Shown in pieces: positions 48,803 to 57,832 of a DNA stretch of 64,000 nucleotides; the stretch's first letter is position 1; each line of letters begins with the position of its first letter. The DNA is from QHWT01 sp963755695 (GTDB lineage: Bacteria > Acidobacteriota > Vicinamibacteria > Vicinamibacterales > 2-12-FULL-66-21), in the NCBI GenBank assembly GCA_963755695.1, contig CAVWLB010000008.1, positions 992,001 to 1,056,000 on the forward strand. The letters are read 5' to 3'. The notes beneath the pieces are model-generated. The model made no database searches, had not been told where the DNA came from, and was given only the letters and a program-made list of their open reading frames with translations. A program made the translations under genes and the position numbers.

Positions 48803-49140
48803 GGCTTCGGGCTTCGGGCTTCGGGCTTCGGGCCGGGCTCGGCTCAGGCTCGCCGTTCGGGAATCAATGAACTGACGATGCGAGATGGCGGTAAGGTCCG
48901 CCCTATGAACCTCGGCACCTCTGAAGAGTGCCCTACAGACTTTTTCAGCTCGCAGTTGTAGGACGGGTCTTTAGACCCGCCGTCGAGAAATCGTCAATGA
49001 ACTGACGGTAGGAGATGGCGGACCTAAAGGGTCCGCCTACCAGCTCACGCGGCTCAAGGCCGCGCCGGGCATGAGCCGACATGAGTCCTGAACCCTACGT
49101 CCTAAGCCCCTGGAGCCCGAAGCCCGAAGCCCGAAGCCTT
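48803..49140. repeat. Block of hairpins framed by inverted heptamer repeats
   Basis: GGCTTCG units (48803-48834) on the left are answered by inverted CCCGAAG units (~49109-49138) on the right. Between them a ~45-bp segment occurs twice (about 48863-48905 and 48996-49040, sharing TGAACTGACG, GAGATGGCGG and GTCCGCC), with family A hairpins GGCACCTCT/AGAGTGCC (48914-48932), CGGGTCT/AGACCCG (48964-48979) and GGCGGACC/GGTCCGCC (49017-49037). No gene is present. Confidence 0.7.
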
Positions 49141-50001
49141 CTACTTCGATCGTTTCGCTGGCTGGGAGTCGGAGATGGTCTTCTTTCCACCAGGTTCTTT
49201 TGGCGCTTCCGCACCGGCCTTCACGAGCATCGACTCGATTTCGGACCGGCCGCCGGTGTGGGCGATGGAGAGCGCGGTGAGGCCGGCGAGGTTGACGGCA
49301 TTGACGTTGGCGCCTCTCTCGAGCAGCAGCTTCACGGTTTCGGCGTTGCCGCTCTTCGCCGCCCACATGAGCGCGGTATTGCCCTCGCGGTCGACGGTCT
49401 TCAGATCGGCGCCTTTCTCCGCGAGCACACGCAGGACGGTGTTGCGGCCACGAGCGGCGGCGAGCATCGACGGGGTTCGCGACAGCTTGTCCTTGTCGTT
49501 CAACGGCGCGCCCTTGGCGAGCAGCATCTGCACCGATTCGAGATTGCCTCGTCCGGCGGCGGCCTGGAGCGCCGTCGTGCCTCCTTGCGCTTCCCTGGCC
49601 TTGGGATTGGCCCCATGTTCGAGCAGCAGCTTGGTGACCTGGCTGTTGTTCGAGAGACCCGCCCAGATGAGCGGCGTGGCGCGGAACTTGGCGTCGGCCA
49701 CGTTCACCCCGGCTCCCCTGTCGAGGAGCAGCTGCACCAGTGCCGGACGCCCCATCTGCGAGGCGACGATCAACGCCGTCTTCCCTTCCTTGTTCATCGC
49801 GTTGGGATTCATGCCGGCGGCAAGAAACTGGTCGACGACAATCGCGTCGCCCGCCTTCACACGCTCGACGAACGTCTCCTGGTCGTAGGTGATGTTCATC
49901 TCGCCAAGCTTCTTTCGGGCGCGCTCCTTCGGACTGCTGCATGCGAGCGGAACAAGAATCAGGACAAGCAAAGCGGTTCGTCTGGTCAGCGTGCGTTTCA
50001 T
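49141..50001 (-). CDS. Ankyrin-repeat lipoprotein
   Basis: 286 residues. The lipobox ILVPLACSS (cysteine ~21) is followed by about six ankyrin repeats (KEGKTALIVASQMGRPALVQLLLDRGAGVN, FRATPLIWAGLSNNSQVTKLLLEHGANP, REGNTALMWAAKSGNAETVKLLLERGANVN, LAGLTALSIAHTGGRSEIESMLVKAGA) and a short charged tail. It should be membrane-anchored in the periplasm and act in protein-protein contact. Bacterial ankyrin proteins near peroxidases or catalases have been noted before, and here it lies between two giant peroxidase units, but on the opposite strand. The frame is intact. Confidence 0.85.
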   Translation of the reverse strand: MKRTLTRRTALLVLILVPLACSSPKERARKKLGEMNITYDQETFVERVKAGDAIVVDQFLAAGMNPNAMNKEGKTALIVASQMGRPALVQLLLDRGAGVNVADAKFRATPLIWAGLSNNSQVTKLLLEHGANPKAREAQGGTTALQAAAGRGNLESVQMLLAKGAPLNDKDKLSRTPSMLAAARGRNTVLRVLAEKGADLKTVDREGNTALMWAAKSGNAETVKLLLERGANVNAVNLAGLTALSIAHTGGRSEIESMLVKAGAEAPKEPGGKKTISDSQPAKRSK

Positions 50002-50299
50002 TCCTTCGCTCCCTGCGTAGTGATGTCGGTTGCCGGGTCGGCCGGAGAAAGCAGGGCCTGTTCCAGATCCTGAAAAGGGGATTGAGGCGGTCGTTGTGAG
50101 CGCATTCTCGCGTGTCGTTCCGCAAAGGCCATGGCGCGGCAGACTTTGGTCAGCGAACGGGCAGACTAGAGAGGGGGCAGAGGCAGGAGGCAGGAGGCAG
50201 GAGGCAGGAGGCAGAAGTCAGGAGTTAGGAGCTAGGAGCTAGGAGTTAGAGAGTGGTTCTCTTTTCGCTCTAGCTCCTAGCTCCCAGCTCCTGATTCTT
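50002..50299. repeat. Heptamer arrays 50168-50292 in an intergenic region
   Basis: After ~165 bp without features come GGCAGGA units (50173-50212), then TTAGGAG/CTAGGAG units (50221-50250), then the reverse type CTAGCTCCTAGCTCCCAGCTCC (50270-50291), which can pair with the middle block. The array ends directly before the conserved CCCCCAC block of unit 2, the same relative position as in units 3 and 4. Confidence 0.8.
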
Positions 50300-50319
50300 C
50301 CCCCACTAAAGGGCCATTT
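50300..50319 (+). promoter_or_regulatory. Conserved upstream block of unit 2
   Basis: CCCCCACTAAAGGGCCATTT. The same block (CCCCCACCAACGGGCCATTT) lies upstream of units 3 and 4. Its distance to the start codon is 69 bases here and 68 in the other two. It is probably part of the promoter or an activator site; no standard -35/-10 pair is visible. Confidence 0.55.
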
Positions 50320-50368
50320 TCAATTTTGTTCTTGTCCTTTAGCCTCACGCAAGTTTCCCCCTCATCTG

Positions 50369-50980
50369 GTGGATGTCGACAGGAGTGCATTGAACACGAT
50401 CCGACCACGGTCGATCGCCGGGCCAGTACTGGCCCAATTCGCGTTGACGCTCGTCGTCTGCGCCGGTCTGGTGATGCTGCTGCCAGTGCCGGTATCGTCA
50501 GACCACGACGACTCGAGCGACGCGGACGCGTCGATCTGCACTGGGTCGACCGGCTCGACTCGAGGTCAGCAGCTGACCGACGGCGCGACCATCAACGATC
50601 CCGATTCCTGCGACGACGACGACGATGGTGACGATGACGGCGATGACGATGACGGACCGGATGGCTCCGGCCAGGCGCTCGCATCGGCTCAGCGGGGAGC
50701 CCCGCACCTCGACGTGGCGTTCCACATCGACCAGATTGAAACGGACCGACGGCCTTACCGTCCTCTAGACGCGCATTCGCTCCGCGGCCCGCCGTCGCTC
50801 CAACAAGACTCAACTGACGCCGACGTCGACGACGATGACGACGATGACGGCAGTCTCAGAACCCACCGTTCGGTCTCGCTTGCCGCGGCTGATCGCCGCG
50901 AGTCTCGTCCTGCCAGCGTTCATTCATTCCGTGCGGCTTCCATTGCTTGTGATCACGCGCTTCGTGCGCCGCCCCAATAG
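50369..50980 (+). CDS. Small secreted Asp-rich protein with LR[GA]PP boxes, unit 2
   Basis: 203 residues. The N-terminal hydrophobic segment (LAQFALTLVVCAGLVMLLPVPV) is a signal or anchor. Two acidic low-complexity runs (SCDDDDDGDDDGDDDDGPDG and DADVDDDDDDDG) flank a middle region (VAFHIDQIETDRRPYRPLDAHSLRGPP). The protein ends ACDHALRAPPQ. The boxes HSLRGPP and LRAPP at the very C-terminus recur in unit 3, and HSLRGPP in unit 4. The start is taken as GTG 50369 because the upstream block is at the same distance as for ATG starts in units 3 and 4; a TTG at 50390 with AGGAG in front is the alternative. Probably a calcium-binding partner of the peroxidase (inference). Confidence 0.65.
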   Translation: MDVDRSALNTIRPRSIAGPVLAQFALTLVVCAGLVMLLPVPVSSDHDDSSDADASICTGSTGSTRGQQLTDGATINDPDSCDDDDDGDDDGDDDDGPDGSGQALASAQRGAPHLDVAFHIDQIETDRRPYRPLDAHSLRGPPSLQQDSTDADVDDDDDDDGSLRTHRSVSLAAADRRESRPASVHSFRAASIACDHALRAPPQ

Positions 50981-51075
50981 CTCCATTCACGCAGCTTCGT
51001 AATCCCGCGACTCGCGCGTCGTCTCGCTGACGAGGCCGCACGAGCAGAGGAGTCTCGTCAACCAACGGCGCGTCG

Positions 51076-51103
51076 CTGGAGGTGTGCGCGTGGCGGCCTC
51101 CAG
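51076..51103 (+). promoter_or_regulatory. Conserved 5' leader hairpin, unit 2
   Basis: CTGGAGGTGTGCGCG is identical to 57669-57683 in unit 3 and lies 94 bases (92 there) before the leader ORF. Here CTGGAGG pairs perfectly with CCTCCAG. Possibly a structured RNA leader; it matches no riboswitch class that I know. Confidence 0.5.
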
Positions 51104-51169
51104 CCACTTCCCGTAGTCACAGTCAGTCAGGCATTCATTCGTGCGTAACGGAAAGGAAGGCAGGGCCCG

Positions 51170-51241
51170 ATGACGACCATCGGTCAGTGGAGATCTGCGT
51201 GTGTCGGTTCGGAAACACGGACGATCTGGAGGAAATCATGA
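51170..51241 (+). CDS. 23-residue leader peptide of peroxidase unit 2
   Basis: ATG 51170 with a strong ribosome site (GGAAAGGAAGG) encodes MTTIGQWRSACVGSETRTIW plus three more residues. Its TGA overlaps the peroxidase ATG (ATGA). A 23-residue ORF of exactly the same length and position precedes the unit 3 peroxidase, with about half of the residues identical (MTTIG, ACV, TR, WR). This supports a translated leader that couples or regulates peroxidase synthesis. Confidence 0.6.
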   Translation: MTTIGQWRSACVGSETRTIWRKS

Positions 51242-54200
51242 GAGTGAAACAGCCTTTTACATGTCGTCGCTCGCGCTCGGCAAAACGCTGGGCCGCTGCG
51301 ATGACGATCGCGATGACGCTGTCGCCGATCGGTCGTCCGGTGTTCCAGCCGACCGTTCATGCGCAGACCGCGGCATCACCGAGCCAAGGATTCCACATCA
51401 CCGCGGACGACCTGCGGTTCATCTTCCGGCAGATCCAGGTGGGGCAGGCTCACGCCGGGGGCACACCGTTATCGAGCCTCGTCTCCGATCCGCAACTGCC
51501 GCTCGGTTTGCGGACGGTTGACGGGTCCTTCAACAACCTCGTGCCGGGCCAGACCAATTTCGGCCAGGCCGATCTGGTGTTTCCGCGATTGCTGACGCCG
51601 GTCTTCAAGGATTTGGCGGACGACGCGGCTGCCATCCCCACGACCAATACGTACGACCAGTGTAACGCCCGGCAACCTTGTCATCGACCCCGAGCCGCGA
51701 GTGGCCACGAACCTGATCGCGGATCAGACCGATAGCAACCCAGCCGCCGTCGCGGCAGCATCGAACCCGTGCGGTGCGGGCGGCTTCGTGTGCTCACCGC
51801 CGGACACCCTGGCTGACGTCAGGGATCCCGATTCTGGTTCGTTGTTCATTCCGAACATCACGCCCGGACTTCGGCCTGTCGGCGCCGTTCAACCTGATGT
51901 TCATGTTCTTCGGCCAGTTCTTCGATCACGGCCTGGACCTCGTGACCAAGGGGGGCGGCACGGTCAAGATTCCGCTTCGCACTGACGATCCATTGTTCGT
52001 CGCCGAGATCCAGCCCAAACGCCATGTCGTGACGCGCGGGACCGTTTTCCCGAACTCTCGGCACCGACGACCTCACGGGTCGCAGAACACCACGACGCCG
52101 TGGGTCGACCAGAACCAGACCTACACGTCGCATCCGTCGCACCAGGTGTTCCTGCGTGAGTACCACGTGGTCGCGGGCAAGCCCGCGCAGACCGGCCTGG
52201 TGCTCGACGGCGGCCACTGCGCGCCGCGTGCGACCGGCATCCCCGGCGACCAGATCTGCAACATCGGCAACTGGGCCGACGTCAAGAACCAGGCGCGAAC
52301 GATGCTGGGCATTCAGCTGGTCGACACGGACATCTTCGACGTGCCGATGCTGGTGACCGATCCCTACGGCCACTTCAAGCCTGGCCCGAACGGGTTCCCG
52401 CAGATGATGCTCACGGGCGGTGGCACCTGCTCGAAGGCAAATCCCAGCCGCCAACGGCGGCCAGGGTGTGCCCGATTCCCGCCAACGTGGTGCACACCGG
52501 CCATGCGTTCCTGAACGACATCGCGCACAACGCCGTGCCGGTCGGCCAGGACGCCAACGGCAACCCCCGTGCTGAGCCCCGACGGTGACACGACGATCTG
52601 CGACTTCCGCCAGACGCCATCGTGCCAGCCGGCAGGCACCTACGACGACGAGCTGCTCGACGCGCACATGGTGACGGGTGATGGCCGCGGCAACGAGAAC
52701 ATCGCGCTGACGATGGTGCACCAGATCTTCCACTCCGAGCACAACCGGCTCAGGTACGACATCGATCGGCAGATCAACGCGCTGCTGACGCCTGGCGAGA
52801 TCGCCGCATGGCACGCCGTGGATGCGGGATCCGGCTGGGACTACAACGAACGGCTGTTCCAGGCGGCGCGGTTCGTCACCGAGATGCAGTACCAGCACCT
52901 CGTATTCGAGGAGTTCGCGCGCACGATTCAGCCGCTGATCAACCCGTTCCTGGGCGGCCTCACGTCCATCAACCCGGCGATCTCGGCCGAGTTCGCGCAC
53001 ACGGTGTATCGCCTCGGCCACTCGATGCTGCCCGAGCGCGTGGCACGCATCAATGCCAACGGAGCGGACAACGGCGTCAGACTGTTCGACGCGTTCCTTG
53101 CCCCTCAGAAGTACAACGAGAGCGCACCCGGCGTGAACAACTTGACGGCCGACAAGGCGGCCGGCGCAATCGTGCGCGGCCTGTCGCGGGAGGTCGGCAA
53201 CGAGCTCGACGAGTTCGTGACCGAATCGGTGCGCAACCCGTTGCTCGGCCTGCCGCTCGACCTGCCGGCGATCAACATCGCGCGCGGCCGCAGCGAAGGC
53301 ATCCCGTCGTTGAACAAGCGCGCCGGCAGTTCTTCGCCGCAACGCAGCGACGCGGCGTTGAAGCCGTACCGCACTGGTCGAGTTCGGCATCAACCTGAAG
53401 CACCCGGAGTCGCTGATCAACTTCATCGCGGCCTACGGCACGCGACCCGACCATCACCAGCGCGACGACGATGGCCGGCAAGCGGACGCGCTGCCGCCGC
53501 GACCTGGTGCTGGCCAACGATCCCGTTCATGACCAGTCACTGCGAGCCACCAGCGGTCTCGACAACGTGGACTTCTGGGTCGGCGGCCTGGCCGAGCGCC
53601 AGGCGGTCTTCGGCGGCCTGCTCGGCTCGACGTTCAACTTCGTCTTCGAGAAGCAGCTCGAGAACCTGCAGGACGGCGACCGGTTCTACTACCTGCAGCG
53701 CACCGACGGCTGAAAACCTCGTGACGCAGCTCGAAGGCAACTCGTTCGCCGAGTTGATCCGTCGCAACACGGACTTCACGGGCGGCATGGACGTGATCTT
53801 CAACACCGCCGACATCAACTTCAGCTTCAACGACGCCGTCCTGACGATTCAGCGCCGGGAGCGGCCGCGCCTATCTGCGCGCCAGTACACCGCCGGCCAG
53901 CTGCACACTGGGGAGCTCCGCAAACGAAGACGGTATGCGGATCATCACGATGGAGGACGGGACGAAGCTGTTCTTCGATCCGCATGCACAACGGCAAGAA
54001 CATCGTGTTCAACGGCAATGAGCGCCCTCGCCCGCGGCGACGACAGGTTCATGTCGGACATCGGCGACGACACGCTGTACGGCAACGGCGGCAACGATCG
54101 CCTCGACGGCTTCGAGGGCAACGACACGATGCACGGCGGCGACGGCGACGACATACCTCTTCGGCGGCAACGGCGACGACGTGCTCAAGGGCGGCGGCGG

Positions 54201-56687
54201 CAACGACGCCATGAGCAGCGGGCCGGGCTTCGGCGCGGACCTCGATCATCGCCGGCGACGGCAACGACTTCATGCTCGGCGGCGACGACGGGTGCGAGCA
54301 CTTCGGCGGTCCCGGCAACGACATCATCGTCGACGGCGCGATGCGAGCCGAAGCCATCTTCGGCGGCGAGGGCGACGACTGGCTCGACGACGGCGAGGGC
54401 CACGACGGCGGCATGTTCGGCGACAACGGCAACGTCTTCGACCTGCTCGCCGGTCTCAGCCCGGTCGGCGGCGACGACGTCCTCGGTGGCGGTCCCGGAC
54501 AGGACAACCACTTCGGCGAGGGTGGCGACGACATCATGCTGATGTCGGAAGGCAGCAACAAGTTCTTCGGCGACTACGGCTTCGACTGGATCACCCTGCG
54601 CGGATGGGCGCTGCCGGAATTCATCGAGCTGGCCTGCTCGCGGATCCCGATGCGCCGTTGAACTTCAACGACCTCCGCAACAAGTACCGCTTCGTGGACG
54701 GTGCGTCAGGGTGGACACTCAACGATCACATTGCGGGCTCGAACAAGGTCCTGTGCGAGCCTCCGGGTGAAGTCGCGGAGTGCCTGATCGTCGGCATGGA
54801 ACTGACCGCGGCGGGGGCCGCCAAGATCACCGGGCTCTCCGACGCTGATGGGACCAGACGGGTTCAACAAGCCGCTGAACGATCCGGCCATCCCCGGCAT
54901 CAAGGGCGTGGGGTTCATGGGCGGCGACATCCTTCTCGGCGGCGGGGGCAGCGACATCCTCGAAGGCAAGAAGGGCGACGACCTGATCGACGGCGACCTG
55001 TGGTTGAACGTGCAGCTGCGCGCGGTGATGGACGACGGCACCGTCCAAGCTCGTCGACAGTCCACGATCGCTGGTCGAGAACATCTTCGCTGATCCGAAC
55101 GATCCGGATGCTCCCGTGCATCTGAACCCGGGCAACATCTCGATCGTCAAGTCGATCGTGACGCCGCCGGTGGTGCCGGCTGACTGCCCGGCGTCGGCAG
55201 CAGACCCGGTCGGGCCGCGCTCAACTGCGACACGGCGGTGTTCGCGTTCCCGCTGGCGGATTACTCCATCGTGCTCAACGCCAACGGCACGCGTGACGGT
55301 GACCCACATTCCGGCCCGCGCCGCGGACGTTCCCGCGTCCGACGGCAGCGACACGCTGCGCAACATCGAGCGGCTGCAGTTCGCTGATACCAGGATCAAC
55401 ACTCCGAAGCCGCTCAACACGGTGCCTGGCGTCGTCGGATTGACGCTGGCCGAAGCGACGGCGAGGATCCAGGGAGCCGGATTGAGGGTAGGGACGGTGA
55501 CGACGGCGACCAGCACGACGATCCATATCAACAGGGTCGCTCTTGTGAGTCCGCAGGCGGGCACCACGTTACCTGCCAGCTCGCTGGTGAACCTGGTGAT
55601 CTCGACCGGCACCATCGTTCCGCTGGTCGTCGGGTTGCCAGAGGGTGCCGTTGGGACCCACGCTACCGCGCTCAACGCGCTGGACGAGGCCGGACTGGTT
55701 GCCGGCACGATCACGCGCGTCGCCAATGCAGCAGCGGCCGGTATCGTGATCGCCCAGGGGACTGCTGACGGGACGGCGGTCGATGTTGGAACAGCCGTCA
55801 ATCTGACTGTCTCTACTGGGCCACCGCCGGTGAACGTGCCGAACGTGGTGGGCAGCACACAGGCGGCGGCGACGACGACGCTTACGAACAATTTCCTGGT
55901 CGTCGGGACGGTTACGTTCCAGGCGAGCACGTCGATTGCCGCGGGTAGCGTAATCAGCACGTCACCGTCCTCTGGCACCTCGGTGCCCAGAGGGACCGCG
56001 GTGAACCTGGTGATCTCGCAAGGCACGGCGCCGACAATCGCGACGGTCGTGACGCGGAACCTCACGTCGCCGAACACCGCGGTCACCAGTCCAGCGTTCG
56101 CGGTGGCAGCCAACACGCTGGTGGTGGCGTTCTTCTCGGCCGACGGCCCGGCGTCCGGCACGAACACGAACGTGAACTCGATAACCAACAGCGGCGCGGC
56201 GTTGTCGTGGGCGCGGGTTGGAAAGGCCGCCACTCAGCGCGGCGACGCGGAGGTCTGGTGGGCGTTCGTGCCAGCGGCCCGCGCGTCGTTGACTGTGACG
56301 GCGGTCACGAACTTCTCGGAGCCTGCGTTGCTGACCGTCGTCGGCTTCACCGGCGCGCAGAATACGATGGTGGGCGCGGCAACCGTAATTGCGAATGCCG
56401 CGGTCAACACGAACAAGATCCCGTCGGCGAGCCTCACGACCACGAAGCCCAACTCCTGGGTGTTCGGAGTGGGCGTCGATTGGGACAATCCTCGGGTGAT
56501 GACGGCTGGCGCCGGCCAGACCATCGTCAGCCAGTTCGCGCCGTCGGTCGGCGATACCTACTGGGTGTCGAGGACGACGAACCCGGTCACGGCGTCAGGC
56601 ACTCCGACGACGGTGAGCGTCACCTATCCAGGGACGACGCATAACGATCGCTGGAACCTCGCGTTGGTCGAGATCCGGCAGAAGTAA
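51238..56687 (+). CDS. Giant exported animal-type heme peroxidase with RTX and three PASTA domains, unit 2 (many frameshifts)
   Basis: About 1,815 residues. ATG 51238 follows GGAGG by 5 bases. Extended signal peptide (MRVKQPFTCRRSRSAKRWAA ... PTVHAQ); heme peroxidase with FFGQFFDHGLDLVTKGG, VTGDGRGNENIALTMVHQIF (catalytic arginine) and proximal FAHTVYRLGHSMLPE; RTX repeats (GNGGNDRLDGFEGNDTMHGGDGDD and further); a linker with DGDLWLNVQLRA; three PASTA domains (e.g. VPGVVGLTLAEATARIQGAGL, VPNVVGSTQAAATTTLTNN); and a ~200-residue C-terminal beta-domain of unknown family (SPNTAVTSPAFAVAANTLVVAFF ... WNLALVEIRQK). More than ten one-base shifts, nearly all before 55.3 kb. Differences from unit 3 are mostly silent, so the coding sequence has been under selection and the shifts are probably errors. 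Confidence 0.82.
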
Positions 56688-56697
56688 CCTCGGGACC

Positions 56698-56725
56698 GGC
56701 AGGCTGCAGAACATCGCAGCCTGCC
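56698..56725 (+). terminator. Hairpin after peroxidase 2
   Basis: GGCAGGCTGC-AGAACATC-GCAGCCTGCC, 10-bp perfect stem starting 11 bases after the stop. The identical hairpin follows peroxidase 3. There is no U-run; it acts either as a terminator or as mRNA 3' protection. Confidence 0.6.
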
Positions 56726-56728
56726 AGT

Positions 56729-56871
56729 CCAGGCTCCAGGCTTCGGGCTTCGGGCTCCAGGCTTCGGGCTTCAGGCTTCGGGCTCCAGGCTTCGGGCTCC
56801 AGGGATTGCAGCGCGTTGATCCTGAAGCCCGGAGCCTGAAGCCTGAAGCCAGAAGCCTGAAGCCTGAAGCC
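56729..56871. repeat. Inverted heptamer array after unit 2
   Basis: Seven-base units GGCTTCG, GGCTCCA and GGCTTCA run to about 56800, then the complementary strand type (CTGAAGC, CCGGAGC) runs from about 56819. The two arms can fold into a long imperfect hairpin of roughly 50-60 bp. Confidence 0.85.
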
Positions 56872-56881
56872 GTATTGTTCC

Positions 56882-56901
56882 CCCCCACCAACGGGCCATT
56901 T
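56882..56901 (+). promoter_or_regulatory. Conserved upstream block of unit 3
   Basis: CCCCCACCAACGGGCCATTT, followed by CCATTTCCCGCGG and CTCATCTAGTCTGG, nearly identical to unit 4 for about 60 bases. It is 68 bases upstream of ATG 56950. Candidate promoter or activator site. Confidence 0.55.
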
Positions 56902-56949
56902 CCATTTCCCGCGGCCTCATCTAGTCTGGCCTGCGGATCCCCGCTCTAT

Positions 56950-57549
56950 ATGGTCTTCGGTAGGAACGCAATGACAACGACCCACGAACGGTCGTTCGCC
57001 GGCCTCGTAGTGGCCCATCTCGCGGTGACCCTCGTCGTGTGCGGCGGCCTGGTAGTGCTGCTGCCGGCGGCGGCGTCCTCGAGTGGCGTGCCCTCGATCG
57101 CCGTCGTGCCCGTGCTCGATTGCGCGGCGTCCTCCGATCGTGCCGGAGACCATCGATTCACCGACGACGCCGGTCTCGACGCGCCGGATTCGTGCGACGA
57201 CGACGACGATGACGACGACGCGCCGACCGGTTCGGACGCCGCGATCGCCATCGACGACACTCGAACCACGGCCGCCGACGACGTGATGGAGCTCGTCCAG
57301 ATCGAAGTCGAACCCTGGATTTCGCGTACCGTCGATGGCCACTCGCTCCGCGGCCCGCCGGCCGGCGACCAGAATTCATCTGATGCCGATGATGATTTCG
57401 ACGGCGACGATGACGATCCGGCCGCAGAATGTTCCGATCTCCTTCCTCCGGTTACCAGCCGCAGGACCACGGTTCTCACCCCCGTACAATTCGTAAGCGC
57501 ATCATCAACCCGTTCCAGCGGTCTCTCCCTGCGCGCGCCGCCTCTCTAA
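56950..57549 (+). CDS. Small secreted Asp-rich protein with LR[GA]PP boxes, unit 3
   Basis: 199 residues. Hydrophobic N-terminal segment (FAGLVVAHLAVTLVVCGGLVVLLPAAA), an aspartate run (DSCDDDDDDDDAPTGSDA), VEPWISRTVDGHSLRGPPAG, a second acidic run (DADDDFDGDDDDPA) and the C-terminus SSGLSLRAPPL. It is clearly homologous to the units 2 and 4 proteins. The start at 56950 is preferred over ATG 56971 (which has AGGAA upstream): the seven extra codons align with unit 4 as M-x-F-G-[RK], with silent changes in F and G, and the upstream block has the same spacing. No known family. Likely exported together with the peroxidase. Confidence 0.7.
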   Translation: MVFGRNAMTTTHERSFAGLVVAHLAVTLVVCGGLVVLLPAAASSSGVPSIAVVPVLDCAASSDRAGDHRFTDDAGLDAPDSCDDDDDDDDAPTGSDAAIAIDDTRTTAADDVMELVQIEVEPWISRTVDGHSLRGPPAGDQNSSDADDDFDGDDDDPAAECSDLLPPVTSRRTTVLTPVQFVSASSTRSSGLSLRAPPL

Positions 57550-57668
57550 TCACCTCCGGACCACTTCGTCGTTCTCCATCTCCCTGAAGGTTTGCCGCGT
57601 CGACGCGCGTTGAAGCGTCACGCGACGACGGGACATCAACGAATCGGCCGCGTCCACTGGCCGACTCG

Positions 57669-57699
57669 CTGGAGGTGTGCGCGCGTGTCGGCCATCCAG
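57669..57699 (+). promoter_or_regulatory. Conserved 5' leader element, unit 3
   Basis: CTGGAGGTGTGCGCG identical to unit 2; the pairing arm is CCATCCAG, a shorter stem. It lies 92 bases before the leader ORF, with a similar purine-rich ribosome site downstream. Confidence 0.45.
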
Positions 57700-57760
57700 G
57701 CGGTTTCAACCGGTTAGCACGAGTTCGTTCGCAATTTCGGCAACGAAGGAAAGGAGTCCG

Positions 57761-57832
57761 ATGACCACCATCGGTCCGAGTAGCTGGGCGTGTGTCTTTG
57801 CGGCAACGCGGAGTATGTGGAGGCAACCATGA
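57761..57832 (+). CDS. 23-residue leader peptide of peroxidase unit 3
   Basis: ATG 57761 preceded by AAGGAAAGGAG. It encodes MTTIGPSSWACVFAATRSMW plus RQP and stops in ATGA overlap with the peroxidase start. Equal length to the unit 2 leader and conserved at MTTIG, ACV, TR and WR. Confidence 0.6.
   Translation: MTTIGPSSWACVFAATRSMWRQP

Noticed and set aside
51838..53426. 522-codon minus frame opposite peroxidase 2
   Set aside because: Shadow of the peroxidase; the plus strand carries the conserved catalytic motifs and silent differences to unit 3.
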